From Ptiloglossa arizonensis (taxonomy: Eukaryota; Arthropoda; Insecta; Hymenoptera; Colletidae), in the NCBI RefSeq assembly GCF_051014685.1, contig NC_135055.1, positions 372,001 to 436,000 of the forward strand: a DNA stretch of 64,000 nt, in the 5' to 3' direction. Both the position numbers and the translations under genes were made by a program. This document shows positions 52,093 through 64,000 of the stretch, piece by piece. The notes below the pieces were generated by a model, which was given only the letters and a program-made list of their open reading frames with translations, was not told where the DNA came from and ran no database searches. Each line of letters starts with the position of its first letter. The stretch's first letter is position 1.

Positions 52093-54340
52093 TAGAGAAA
52101 CGGAGAAAGAAACGGAGAAACGATCAAAGAAACGGAGAAACGAAGAAAGATACGGAGAAACGAACAAAGAAACGGAGAAACGAACGAAGAAACGGAGAAA
52201 CGAAGAGAGATACGGAGAAACGAACAAAGAAACGGAGAAACGAACGAAGAAACGGAGAAACCAAGAAAGAAACGGAGAAACGAAGAAAGAAACGGAGAAA
52301 CGGAGCAATAAATGGAGAAACGAGGAAATAAACGGGGAAACGAAGAAAGAAACGGAGAAAGAAAGGGAGAAACGAAGAAAGAAACAGAGTAACGAAGAAA
52401 GAAACGAATAAACGAAGAAATAATCGGAGAAACGAAGAAATAAATGGCGCAACGAAGAATTAAACGGAGAAACGAAGAAAGAAACGGAGAAACAAAGAAA
52501 GAAACGGAGAAACGGAGAAACGGAGAAAGAAACGGAGAAACGAAGAAAGAAACGGAGAAACGAAGAAAGAAACAGAGTAACGAAGAAAGAAAGGAAGAAA
52601 CGAAGAAATAAACGGAGAAACGAAGAAATAAATGGCGAAACGGAGAAACGAAGAAAGAAACGGAGAAACAAAGAAAGAAACGGAGAAACGGAGAAACGGA
52701 GAAAGAAACGGAGAAACGAAGAAAGAAACGGAGAAACGAAGAAAGAAACAGAGTAACGAAGAAAGAAAGGAAGAAACGAAGAAATAAACGGAGAAACGAA
52801 GAAATAAATGGGGAAACGAAGAAATAAACGGAGAAACGAAGAAAGAAACGGAGAAACAAAGAAAGAAACGGAGAAACGGAGAAACGGAGAAAGAAACGGA
52901 GAAACGAACAAAGAAACGGAGAAACGAACAAAGAAACGGGGAAACGAACAAAGAAACGGAGAAACGGAGAAATAAATGGAGAAACGAAGAAATAAACGGA
53001 GAAACGAAGAAATAAATGGCGCAACGAAGAATTAAACGGAGAAACGAAGAAAGAAACGGAGAAATAAAGAAAGAAACGGAGAAACGGAGAAACGGAGAAA
53101 CGGAGAAACGGAGAATCGGAGAAATAAATGGAGAAACGAAGAAATAAACAGAGAAACGGAGAAAGAAACGGAGAAACGAAGAAAGAAACGGAGAAACGAA
53201 GAAACAAACGGAGTAACGAAGAAAGAAACGGAGAAACGGAGAAATAAATGGATGAACGAAGAAAGAAACGGAGAAACGAAGAAAGAAACGGAGAAACGGA
53301 GAAATAAATGGAGAAACGAAGAAATAAACGGAGAAACGGAGAAAGAAACGGAGAAACGAAGAAAGAAACGGAGAAACAAAGAAAGAAACGGAGAAACGAA
53401 GAAAGAAACGGAGAAACGGAGAAAGAAACGGAGAAACGAAGAAAGAAACGGAGAAACGGAGAATCGGAGAAATAAATGGAGAAACGAAGAAATAAACCGA
53501 GAAACGGAGAAAGAAACGGAAAAACGAACAAAGAAACGGAGAAACGAACAAAGAAACGGAGAAACGAACAAAGAAACGGAGAAACGAACAAAGAAACGGA
53601 GAGACGAACAAAGAAACGGAGAAACGAACAAAGAAACGGAGAAACGAACAAAGAAACGGAGAAACGGAGAAATAAATGGAGAAACGAAGAAATAAACGGA
53701 GAAACGAAGAAAGAAACGCAGAAAGAAACGGAGAAAAGGAGAAAGAAACAGAGTAACGAAGAAAGAAACGAAGAAACGAAGAAATAAACGGAGAAACGAA
53801 GAAATAAACAGAGAAACGGAGAAAGAAACGGAGAAACGAAGAAATAAATGGAGAAACGAAGAAATAAACGGAGAAATGAAGAAAGAAACGGAGAAACGAC
53901 GAAAGAAACGGAGAAACGAAGAAACGGAGAAACGGAGAAACGGAGAAAGAAACGGAGAAACGAAGAAAGAAACGGAGAAACGGAGAATCGGAGAAATAAA
54001 TGGAGAAACGAAGAAATAAACAGAGAAACGGAGAAAGAAACGGAGAAACGAAGAAAGAAACGGAGAAACGAAGAAACAAACGGAGTAACGAAGAAAGAAA
54101 CGGAGAAACGGAGAAATAAATGGAGAAACGAAGAAAGAAACGGAGAAACAAAGAAAGAAACGGAGAAACGGAGAAATAAATGGAGAAACGAAGAAATAAA
54201 CGGAGAAACGGAGAAAGAAACGGAGAAACGAAGAAAGAAACGGAGAAACAAAGAAAGAAACGGAGAAACGAAGAAAGAAACGGAGAAACGGAGAAAGAAA
54301 CGGAGAAACGAAGAAATAAACCGAGAAACGGAGAAAGAAA

Positions 54341-54480
54341 CGGAGAAACGAACAAAGAAACGGAGAAACGAACAAAGAAACGGAGAAACGAACAAAGAAA
54401 CGGAGAAACGAACAAAGAAACGGAGAAACGAACAAAGAAACGGAGAAACGAACAAAGAAACGGAGAAACGAACAAAGAAA
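54341..54480. repeat. Seven perfect copies of the ACAAAG minisatellite variant
   Basis: The unit CGGAGAAACGAACAAAGAAA is repeated seven times without a mismatch. Similar but shorter or slightly interrupted runs lie at about 53522-53660, 57361-57440 and 57868-57984. This is a second, apparently independent, local expansion of the variant seen at 42241-42360. Confidence 0.88.
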
Positions 54481-57400
54481 CGGAGAAACGGAGAAATAAA
54501 TGGAGAAACGAAGAAATAAACGGAGAAACGAAGAAAGAAACGCAGAAAGAAACGGAGAAAAGAAGAAAGAAACAGAGTAATGAAGAAAGAAACGAAGAAA
54601 CGTAGAAATAAACGGAGAAACGAAGAAATAAACAGAGAAACGGAGAAAGAAACGGAGAAACGAAGAAAGAAACGGAGAAACGAACAAAGAAACGGAGAAG
54701 CGAAGAATGAAACGGAGAAACGAAGATAGAAACGGAGAAACGAAGAAAGAAACAGAGTAACGAAGAATGAAACGAAGAAACGAAGAAATAAACGGAGAAA
54801 CGAAGAAAGAAACGGAGAAACGAAGAAAGAATCGGAGAAAAGAAGAAAGAAACAGAGTAACGAAGAAAGAAACGAAGAAACGAAGAAATAAACGGAGAAT
54901 CGGAGAAATAAATGGAGAAACGAACAAATAAATAGAGAAACGGAGAAAGAAACGGAGAAACGAACAAAGAAACGGAGAAACGAAGAAAGACACGGATAAA
55001 CGAACAAAGAAACGGAGAAACGAACGAAGAAACGGAGAAACGAAGAGAGATACGGAGAAACGAACAAAGAAACGGAGAAACGAACGAAGAAACGGAGAAA
55101 CCAAGAAAGAAACGGAGAAACGTAGAAAGAAACGGAGAAACGGAGCAATAAATGGAGATACGAGGAAATAAACGGGGAAACGAAGAAAGAAACGGAGAAA
55201 GAAACGGAGAAACGAAGAAAGAAACAGAGTAACGAAGAAAGAAACGAAGAAATGAAGAAATAAACGGAGAAACGAAGAAATAAATGGCGCAACGAAGAAA
55301 TAAACGGAGAAAGGAAGAAAGAAACGGAGAAACAAAGAAAGAAACGGAGAAACGGAGAAACGGAGAAAGAAACGGAGAAACGAAGAAAGAAACGGAGAAA
55401 CGAAGAAAGAAACAGAGTAACGAAGAATGAAACGAAGAAAAGAAGAAATAAACGGAGAAACGAAGAAAGAAACGGAGAAACGAAGAAAGAAACGGAGAAA
55501 AGATGAAAGAAACAGAGTAACGAAGAAAGAAACGAAGAAACGAAGAAATAAACGCAGAAACGAAGAAATAAACACAGAAACGGAGAAAGAATCGGAGAAA
55601 CGAAGAAAGAAACGGAGAAACGAAGAAAGAAACGGAGAAACGAAGAAATAAATGGAGAAACGAAGAAATAAACGGAGAAACGAAGAAAGAAACGGAGAAA
55701 CGACGAAAGAAACGGAGAAACGAAGAAAGAAACGGAGAACGAACAAAGAAACGGAGAAGCGAAGAAAGAAACGGAGAAACGAAGATAGAAACGGAGAAAC
55801 GAAGAATGAAACAGAGCAACGAAGAATGAAACGAAGAAACGAAGAAATAAACGGAGAAACGAAGAAAGAAAAGGAGAAACGAAGAAAGAAACGGAGAAAA
55901 GAAGAAAGAAACGGAGAAAAGAAGAAAGAAACAGAGTAACGAAGAAAGAAACGAAGAAACGAAGAAATAAACGCAGAAACGAAGAAATAAACAGAGAAAC
56001 GGAGAAAGAAACGGAGAAACGAACAAAGAAACGGAGAAACGAAGAAAGAAACGGAGAAACGAACAAAGAAACGGAGAAACGAACAAAGAAACGGAGAAAC
56101 GAAGAAAGAATCGGAGAAACGAAGAAAGAAACGGAGAAACGGAGCAATAAATGGAGAAACGAAGAAATAAACGGGGAAACGAAGAAAGAAACGGAGAAAC
56201 GAAGAAAGAAACGGAGAAACGAAGAAAGAAACAGAGTAACGAAGAAAGAAACGAAGAAACGAAGAAATAAACGGAGAAGCGAAGAAAGAAACGGAGAAGC
56301 GAAGAAAGAAACGGAGAACGAAGAAGAAAGAAACGGAGAAACGAAGAAAGAAACAGAGTAACGAAGAATGAAACGAAGAAACGGAGAAACGAAGAAAGAA
56401 ACGCAGAAAGAAACGGAGTAAAGAAGAAATAAACAGAGTAACGAAGAAAGAAACGAAGAAACGAAGAAATAAACGGAGAAACGAAGAAATAAACAGAGAA
56501 ACGGAGAAAGAAACGGAGAAACGAACAAAGAAACGGAGAAACGAAGAAAGAAACGGAGAAACGAACAAAGAAACGGAGAAACGAACAAAGAAACGGAGAA
56601 ACGAAGAAAGAAACGGAGAAACGAAGAAGGAAACGGAGAAACGGAGCAATAAATGGAGAAACGAAGAAATAAACGGGGAAACGAAGAAAGAAACGGAGAA
56701 ACGAAGAAAGAAACGGGGAAACGAAGAAAGAAACAGAGTAACGAAGAAAGAAACGAAGAAACGAAGAAATAAACGGAGAAACGAAGAAATAAATAGAGAA
56801 ACGGAGAAATAAACGGAGAAACGAAGAAAGAAACGGAGAAACAAAGAAAGAAACGGAGAAACGGAGAAACGGAGAAACGAACAAAGAAACGGAGAAACGA
56901 ACAAAGAAACGGAGAAACGGAGAAACGGAGAAACGAAGAAAGAAACGGAGAAATGAAGAAAGAAACGGAGAAACGGAGAATCGGAGACATAAATGGAGAA
57001 ACGAAGAAATAAACCGAGAAACGGAGAAAGAAACGGAGAAACGAACAAAGAAACGGAGAAACGAAGAAACAAACGGAGTAACGAAGAAAGAAACGGAGAA
57101 ACGGAGAAATAAATGGAGAAACGAAGAAGAAACGGAGAAACGAAGAAAGAAACGGAGACACGGTGAAGTAAATGGAGAAATGAAGAAATAAACGGAGAAA
57201 CGAAGAAAGAAACGGAGAAACAAAGAAAGAAACGGAGAAACGAAGAAAGAAACGGAGAAACGGAGAAAGAAACGGAGAAACGAAGAAAGAAACGGAGAAA
57301 CGGAGAATCGGAGAAATAAATGGAGAAACGAAGGAATAAACCGAGAAACGGAGAAAGAAACGGAGAAACGAACAAAGAAACGGAGAAACGAACAAAGAAA

Positions 57401-60400
57401 CGGAGAAACGAACAAAGAAACGGAGAAACGAACAAAGAAACGGAGAAACGAACGAAGAAACGGAGAAACGAAGAGAGATACGGAGAAACGAACAAAGAAA
57501 CGGAGAAACGAACGAAGAAACGGAGAAACCAAGAAAGAAACGGAGAAACGAAGAAAGAAACGAAGAAACGAAGAAATAAACGGAGAAACGAAGAAATAAA
57601 TGGCGCAACGAAGAAATAAACGGAGAAACGAAGAAAGAAACGGAGTAACAAAGAAAGAAACGGAGAAACGGAGAAACGGAGAAAGAAACGGAGAAACGAA
57701 GAAAGAAACGGAGAAACGAAGAAAGAAACAGAGTAACGAAGAAAGAAAGGAAGAAACGAAGAAATAAACGGAGAAACGAAGAAATAAATGGCGAAACGGA
57801 GAAACGTAGAAAGAAACGGAGAAACAAAGAAAGAAACGGAGAAACGGAGAAACGGAGAAAGAAACGGAGAAACGAACAAAGAAACGGAGAAACGAACAAA
57901 GAAACGGAGAAACGAACAAAGAAACGGAGAAACGAACAAAGAAACGGAGAAACGAACAAAGAAACGGAGAAACGAACAAAGAAACGGAGAAACGGAGAAA
58001 TAAATGGAGAAACGAAGAAATAAACGGAGAGACGAAGAAAGAAACGCAGAAAGAAACGGAGAAAAGAAGAAAGAAACAGAGTAACGAAGAAAGAAACGAA
58101 GAAACGAAGAAATAAACGGAGAAACGAAGAAATAAACAGAGAAACGGAGAAAGAAACGGAGAAACGAAGAAATAAATGGAGAAACGAAGAAGTAAACGGA
58201 GAAACGAAGAAAGAAACGGAGAAACGACGAAAGAAACGGAGAAACGAAGAAAGAAACGGAGAAACGAACAAACAAACGGAGAAGCGAAGAAAGAAACGGA
58301 GAAACGAAGAAAGAAACGGAGAAACGAAGAAAGAAACAGAGTAACGAAGAATGAAACGAAGAAACGAAGAAATAAACGGAGAAACGAAGAAAGAAACGGA
58401 GAAACGAAGAAAGAAACGCAGAAAGAAACGAAGAAAAGAAGAAAGAAACAGAGTAACGAAGAAAGAAACGAAGAAACGAAGAAATAAACGGAGAAACGAA
58501 GAAATAAACAGAGAAACGGAGAAACGAAGAAAGAAACGGAGAAACGAAGAAGGAAACGGAGAAACGGAGCAATAAATGGACAAACGAAGAAATAAACGGG
58601 GAAACGAAGAAAGAAACGGAGAAACGAAGAAAGAAACGGAGAAACGAAGAAAGAAACAGAGTAACGAAGAAAGAAGCGAAGAAACGAAGAAATAAACGGA
58701 GAAACGAAGAAATAAATGGCGAAACGAAGAAATAAACGGAGAAACGAAGAAAGAAACGGAGAAACAAAGAAAGAATCGGAGAAACGGAGAAACGGAGAAA
58801 GAAACGGAGAAATGAAGAAAGGAACGGAGAAATGAAGAAAGAAACGGAGAAACGGAGAATCGGAGACATAAAAGGAGAAACGAAGAAATAAACGGAGAAA
58901 CGAAGAAAGAAACGGAGAAACGATGAAAGAAACGGAGAAATAAACGGAAAAACGAGGAAAGAAACCGAGTAACGAAGAAAGAAACGAAGAAACGAAGAAA
59001 TAAACGGAGAATCGGAGAAATAAATGGAGAAACGAAGAAATAAATAGAGAAACGGAGAAAGAAACGGAGAAACGAACAAAGAAACGGAGAAACGAACGAA
59101 GAAACGGAGAAACCAAGAAAGAAACGGAGGAACGAAGAGAGAAACGGAGAAACGGAGCAATAAATGGAAAAACGAGGAAATAAACGGGGAAATGAAGAAA
59201 GAAACGGGAAAGAAAGGGAGAAACGAAGAAAGAAACAGAGTAACGAAGAAAGAAACGAAGAAACGAAGAAATAAACGGAGAAACGAAGAAATAAATGGCG
59301 CAACGAAGAAATAAACGGAGAAACGAAGAAAGGAACGGAGAAACGAAGAAAGAAACGGAGAAACGAAGAAATAAATGGAGAAACGAAGAAATAAACGGAG
59401 AAACGAAGAAGGAAACGGAGAAACGGAGCAATAAATGGAGAAACGAAGAAATAAACGGGGAAACGAAGAAAGAAACGGAGAAACGAAGAAAGAAACGGAG
59501 AAACGAAGAAAGAAACAGAGTAACGAAGAAAGAAACGAAGAAACGAAGAAATAAATGGAGAAACGAAGAAATAAACGGAGAAACGAAGAAAGAAACGGAG
59601 AAACGACGAAAGAAACGGAGAAACGAAGAAAGGAACGGAGAAACGAACAAAGAAACGGAGAAGCGACGAAAGAAACGGAGAAACGAAGAAAGGAACGGAG
59701 AAACGAACAAAGAAACGGAGAAGCGAAGAAAGAAACGGAGAAACGGAGCAATAAATGGAGAAACGAAGAAATAAACGGAGAAACGAACAAAGAAACGGAG
59801 AAACGAAGAAATAAATGGAGAAACGAAGAAATAAACGGAGAAACGAAGAAGGAAACGGAGAAACGGAGCAATAAATGGAGAAACGAAGAAATAAACGGGG
59901 AAACGAAGAAAGAAACGGAGAAACGAAGAAAGAAACGGAGAAACGAAGAAAGAAACAGAGTAACGAAGAAAGAAACGATGAAACGAAGAAATAAACGGAG
60001 AAACGAAGAAATAAATGGCGAAACGAAGAAATAAACGGAGAAACGAAGAAAGAAACGGAGAAACAAAGAAAGAATCGGAGAAACGGAGAAACGGAGAAAG
60101 AAACGGAGAAACGAAGAAAGAAACGGAGAAATGAAGAAAGAAACGGAGAAACGGAGAATCGGAGTCATAAATGGAGAAACGAAGAAAGAAACGGAGAAAC
60201 GAAGAAACAAACGGAGTAACGAAGAAAGAAACGGAGAAACGGAGAAATAAATGGAGAAACGAAGAAAGAAACGGAGAAACGAACAAAGAAACGGAGAAAC
60301 GAACAAAGAAACGGAGAAACGAACAAAGAAACGGAGAAACGAAGAAAGAAACGGAGAAACGAACAAAGAAACGGAGAAACGAAGAAACAAACGGAGTAAC

Positions 60401-63400
60401 GAAGAAAGAAACGGAGAAACGGAGAAATAAATGGAGAAACGAAGAAAGAAACGGAGAAACGAACAAAGAAACGGAGAAACGAACAAAGAAACGGAGAAAC
60501 GAACAAAGAAACGGAGAAACGGAGAAATAAATGGAGAAACGAAGAAATAAACGGAGAAACGAAGAAAGAAACGGAGAAACGATGAAAGAAACGGAGAAAT
60601 AAACGGAAAAACGAGGAAAGAAACAGGGTAACGAAGAAAGAAACGAAGAAACGAAGAAATAAACGGAGAAACGAAGAAATAAATGGCGCAACGAAGAAAT
60701 AAACGGAGAAACGAAGAAAGAAACGGAGAAACAAAGAAAGAAACGGAGAAACGGAGAAACGGAGAAAGAAACGGAGAAACGAAGAAAGAAACAGAGTAAC
60801 GAAGAATGAAACGAAGAAACGAAGAAATAAACGGAGAAACGAAGAAAGAAACGGAGAAACGAAGAAAGAAACGGAGAAAAGAAGAAAGAAACAGAGTAAC
60901 GAAGAAAGAAACGAAGAAACGAAGAAATAAACGCAGAAACGAAGAAATAAACAGAGAAACGGAGAAAGAATCGGAGAAACGAAGAAAGAAACGGAGAAAC
61001 GAAGAAAGAAACGGAAGAACGAAGAAATAAATGGAGAAACGAAGAAATAAACGGAGAAACGAAGAAAGAAACGGAGAAACGACGAAAGAAACGGAGAAAC
61101 GAAGAAAGAAACGGAGAAACGAACAAAGAAACGGAGAAGCGAAGAAAGAAACAGAGAAACGAAGATAGAAACGGAGAAACGAAGAATGAAACAGAGTAAC
61201 GAAGAATGAAACGAAGAAACGAAGAAATAAAAGGAGAAACGAAGAAAGAAACGGAGAAACGAAGAAAGAAACGGAGAAAAGAAGAAAGAAACAGAGTAAC
61301 GAAGAAAGAAACGAAGAAACGAAGAAATAAACGCAGAAACGAAGAAATAAACAGAGAAACGGAGAAAGAAACGGAGAAACGAACAAAGAAACGGAGAAAC
61401 GAAGAAAGAAACGGAGAAACGGACAAAGAAACGGATAAAAGAAGAAAGAAACAGAGTAACGAAGAAAGAAACGAAGAAACGAAGAAATAAACGCAGAAAC
61501 GAAGAAATAAACAGAGAAACGGAGAAAGAAACGGGGAAACGAAGAAAGAAACGGAGAAACGAAGAAAGAAACGGAGAAAGAAACGGAGAAACGAAGAAAG
61601 AAACAGAGTAACGAAGAAAGAAACGAAGAAACGAAGAAATAAACGGAGAAACGAAGAAATAAATGGCGAAACGAAGAAATAAACGGAGAAACGAAGAATG
61701 AAACGGAGAAACAAAGAAAGAAACGGAGAAACGGAGAAACGGAGAAAGAAACGGAGAAACGAAGAAAGAAACGGAGAAACGAACAAAGAAACGGAGAAAC
61801 GAAGAAAGAAACGGTGAAACGGAGCAATAAATGGAGAAACGAAGAAATAAACGGGGAAGCGAAGAAAGAAACGGAGAAACGAAGAAAGAAACGGAGAAAG
61901 AAACGGAGAAACGAAGAAAGGAACAGAGTAACGAAGGAAGAAACGAAGAAATAAACGGAGAATCGGAGAAATAAACGGAGAAACGAAGAAAGAAACGGAG
62001 AAACGAAGAAAGAAACGGAGAAACGGAGCAATAAATGGAGAAACGAAGAAATAAACGGGGAAACGAAGAAAGAAACGGAGAAACGAAGAAAGAAACGGAG
62101 AAAGAAACGGAGAAACGAAGAAAGAAACGGAGTAACGAAGGAAGAAACGAAGAAATAGACGGAGAATCGGAGAAATAAATGGAGAAACGAAGAAATAAAC
62201 CGAGAAACGGAGCAAGAAACGGAGAAACGAACAAAGAAACGGAGAAACGAAGAAAGAAACGGAGAAACGAAGAAAGAAACGGAGAAACGGAGATATAAAT
62301 GGAGAAACGAAGAAAGAAACGGAGAAACGAAGAAAGAAACGGAGAAACGAAGAAATAAATGGAGAAACGAAGAAATAAACGGAGAAACGAAGAAAGAAAC
62401 GGAGAAACGAAGAAAGAAACGGAGAAAGAAACGGAGAAACGAAGAAAGAGACAGAGTAACGAAGAAAGAAACGAAGAAACGAAGAAATAAACGGAGAAAC
62501 GAAGAAATAAATGGCGAAACGAAGAAATAAACGGAGAAACGAAGAATGAAACGGAGAAACGAACAAAGAAACGGAGAAACGAAGAAAGAAACGGAGAAAC
62601 GGAGCAATAAATGGAGAAACGAAGAAATAAACGGAGAATCGGAGAAATAAATGGAGAAACGGAGAAAGAAACGGAGAAACGAAGAAAGAAACGGAGAAAC
62701 GAACAAAGAAACGGAGAAACGAACAAAGAAACGGAGAAACGAACAAAGAAACGGAGAAACGAAGAAAGAAACGGAGAAACGGAGCAATAAATGGAGAAAC
62801 GAAGAAATAAACGGGGAAGCGAAGAAAGAAACGGAGAAACGAAGAAAGAAACGGAGAAAGAAACGGAGAAACGAAGAAAGAAACAGAGTAACGAAGGAAG
62901 AAACGAAGAAATAAACGGAGAATCGGAGAAATAAATGGAGAAACGAAGAAATAACCCGAGAAACGGAGCAAGAAACGGAGAATCGAACAAAGAAACGGAG
63001 AAACGAAGAAAGAAACGGAGAAACGAAGAAAGAAACGGAGAAACGGAGCAATAAATGGAGAAACGAAGAAATAAACGGGGAAACGAAGAAAGAAACGGAG
63101 AAACGAAGAAAGAAACGGAGAAAGAAACGGAGAAACGAAGAAAGAAACAGAGTAACGAAGGAAGAAACGAAGAAATAGACGGAGAATCAGAGAAATAAAT
63201 GGAGAAACGAAGAAATAAACCGAGAAACGGAGCAAGAAACGGAAAAACGAACAAAGAAACGGAGAAACGAAGAAAGAAACGGAGAAACGAAGAAAGAAAC
63301 GGAGAAACGGAGATATAAATGGAGAAACGAAGTTAGAAACGGAGAAACGAAGAAAGAAACGGAGAAACGAAGAAATAAATGGAGAAACGAAGAAATAAAC

Positions 63401-64000
63401 GGAGAAACGAAGAAAGAAACGGAGAAACGACGAAAGAAACGGAGAAACGAAGAAAGAAACGGAGAAAAGAAGAAAGAAACAGAGTAACGAAGAAAGAAAC
63501 GAAGAAACGAAGAAATAAACGGAGAAACGAAGAAATAAATGGTGAAACGAAGAAATAAACGGAGAAACGAAGAAAGAAACGGAGAAACGAAGAAAGAAAC
63601 GGAGAAACGAACAAAGAAACGGAGAAACGAACAAAGAAACGGAGAATGAACAAAGAAACGGAGAAACGAAGAAAGAAACGGAGAAACGAAGAAAGAAACG
63701 GAGAAACGGAGATATAAATGGAGAAACGAAGAAAGAAACGGAGAAACGAAGAAAAAAACGGAGAAACGAAGAAAGAAACGGAGAAACGAAGAAACAAACG
63801 GAGTAACGAAGAAAGAAACGGAGAAACGGAGAAATAAATGGAGAAACGAAGAAATAAAAGGAGAAACGAAGAAAGAAACGGAGAAACGACGAAAGAAGCG
63901 GAGGAACGGAGAAAGAAACGGAGAAACGAACAAAGAAACGGAGAAGCGAAGAAAGAAACGGAGAAACTAAGAAAGAAACGGAGTAACGAAGAAAGAAACG

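Larger units (their letters stand above)
31557..64000. repeat. 20-bp purine-strand minisatellite array (GAAACGGAGAAACGAAGAAA)n
   Basis: From just after TTTAATCG the sequence becomes an uninterrupted tandem array with a 20-bp unit, GAAACGGAGAAACGAAGAAA, itself readable as GAAACGGA + GAAACGAA + GAAA (8+8+4). Lines of 60 bases hold the same column phase for kilobases, so most length changes are whole units; other steps add or drop the 8-base piece, as in GAAACGGAGAAACGGAGAAA. Common variants are ACAAAGAAACGG, AATAAATGGAG, AATAAACCGAG, GAATCGGAG, AGAGTAACG, GGAGCAATAAATGG and GATGAAACG. The consensus unit is 90% purine on the plus strand (12 A, 6 G, 2 C), and each C is followed by G. No gene, transposon or RNA gene is visible in 32 kb. 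The array runs off the right edge of the window. Long open frames are produced by the composition and are not annotated as coding. Confidence 0.97.

Noticed and set aside
31891..52911. 7,006-codon minus-strand open frame, and similar ones at 31553-44245, 49560-59303, 52460-63634 and 53032-63051
   Set aside because: They are pure translations of the 20-bp repeat, several frames are open over the same bases, and no domain, signal or unique sequence is present. Composition explains the lack of stops.
53848..54519. Plus-strand open frames of up to about 220 codons rich in Lys, Arg, Glu and Asn
   Set aside because: These are translations of the same minisatellite with a 20-residue period, ended by TAA in the AATAAA variants. 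They look like charged coiled-coil protein only because of the base composition.
31557..64000. Telomeric repeat
   Set aside because: The 20-bp purine unit does not contain TTAGG or related short insect telomere motifs on either strand, and no such run is seen in the window.

Overview
This window holds no intact gene that I can support. It is about 64 kb of eukaryotic tandem-repeat DNA in two unrelated arrays, joined by a 0.78 kb piece of decayed mitochondrial DNA. The mitochondrial piece reads in the invertebrate mitochondrial code (TGA = Trp, ATA = Met, AGA = Ser) and matches the middle of NADH dehydrogenase subunit 2 (ND2). That points to an arthropod nuclear genome, most likely an insect. 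The ND2 wording and the undepleted CpG would suit a hymenopteran, but the species cannot be fixed from the sequence alone.

Layout. (1) 1-30772: a head-to-tail satellite with a 175-bp monomer, about 176 copies, about 43% GC in the consensus, and no interruption by genes or recognisable transposons. It has several higher-order repeat (HOR) regimes: a 4-mer (700 bp) at the left edge; a strongly homogenised 11-mer (1,924 bp) from about 5.7 to 17 kb; 5- and 7-mer duplications at about 20-23 kb; and 12-, 6- and 4-mer spacings from 24 kb to the end. (2) 30773-31556: an AT-rich nuclear mitochondrial insertion (NUMT) carrying a broken ND2 on the minus strand. (3) 31557-64000, running off the window: a purine-strand minisatellite with a 20-bp unit, GAAACGGAGAAACGAAGAAA and variants. 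It too has nested multi-kb duplications, clearest at 42.5-52 kb.

How the parts work together. There is no operon or pathway here. The likely biology is chromosomal: pericentromeric, centromeric, subtelomeric or B-chromosome heterochromatin maintained by unequal exchange or amplification, with a mitochondrial fragment caught at the boundary between two arrays. The very long stop-free minus-strand frames of the minisatellite (up to 7,006 codons) follow from the repeat's composition and are not annotated as genes. Points worth a second look are the NUMT at the satellite/satellite junction, the dyad GGATTG-AC-CAATCC in nearly every 175-bp monomer, the homopurine bias over 32 kb, and a possible derivation of the 20-bp unit from the tail of the 175-bp monomer.
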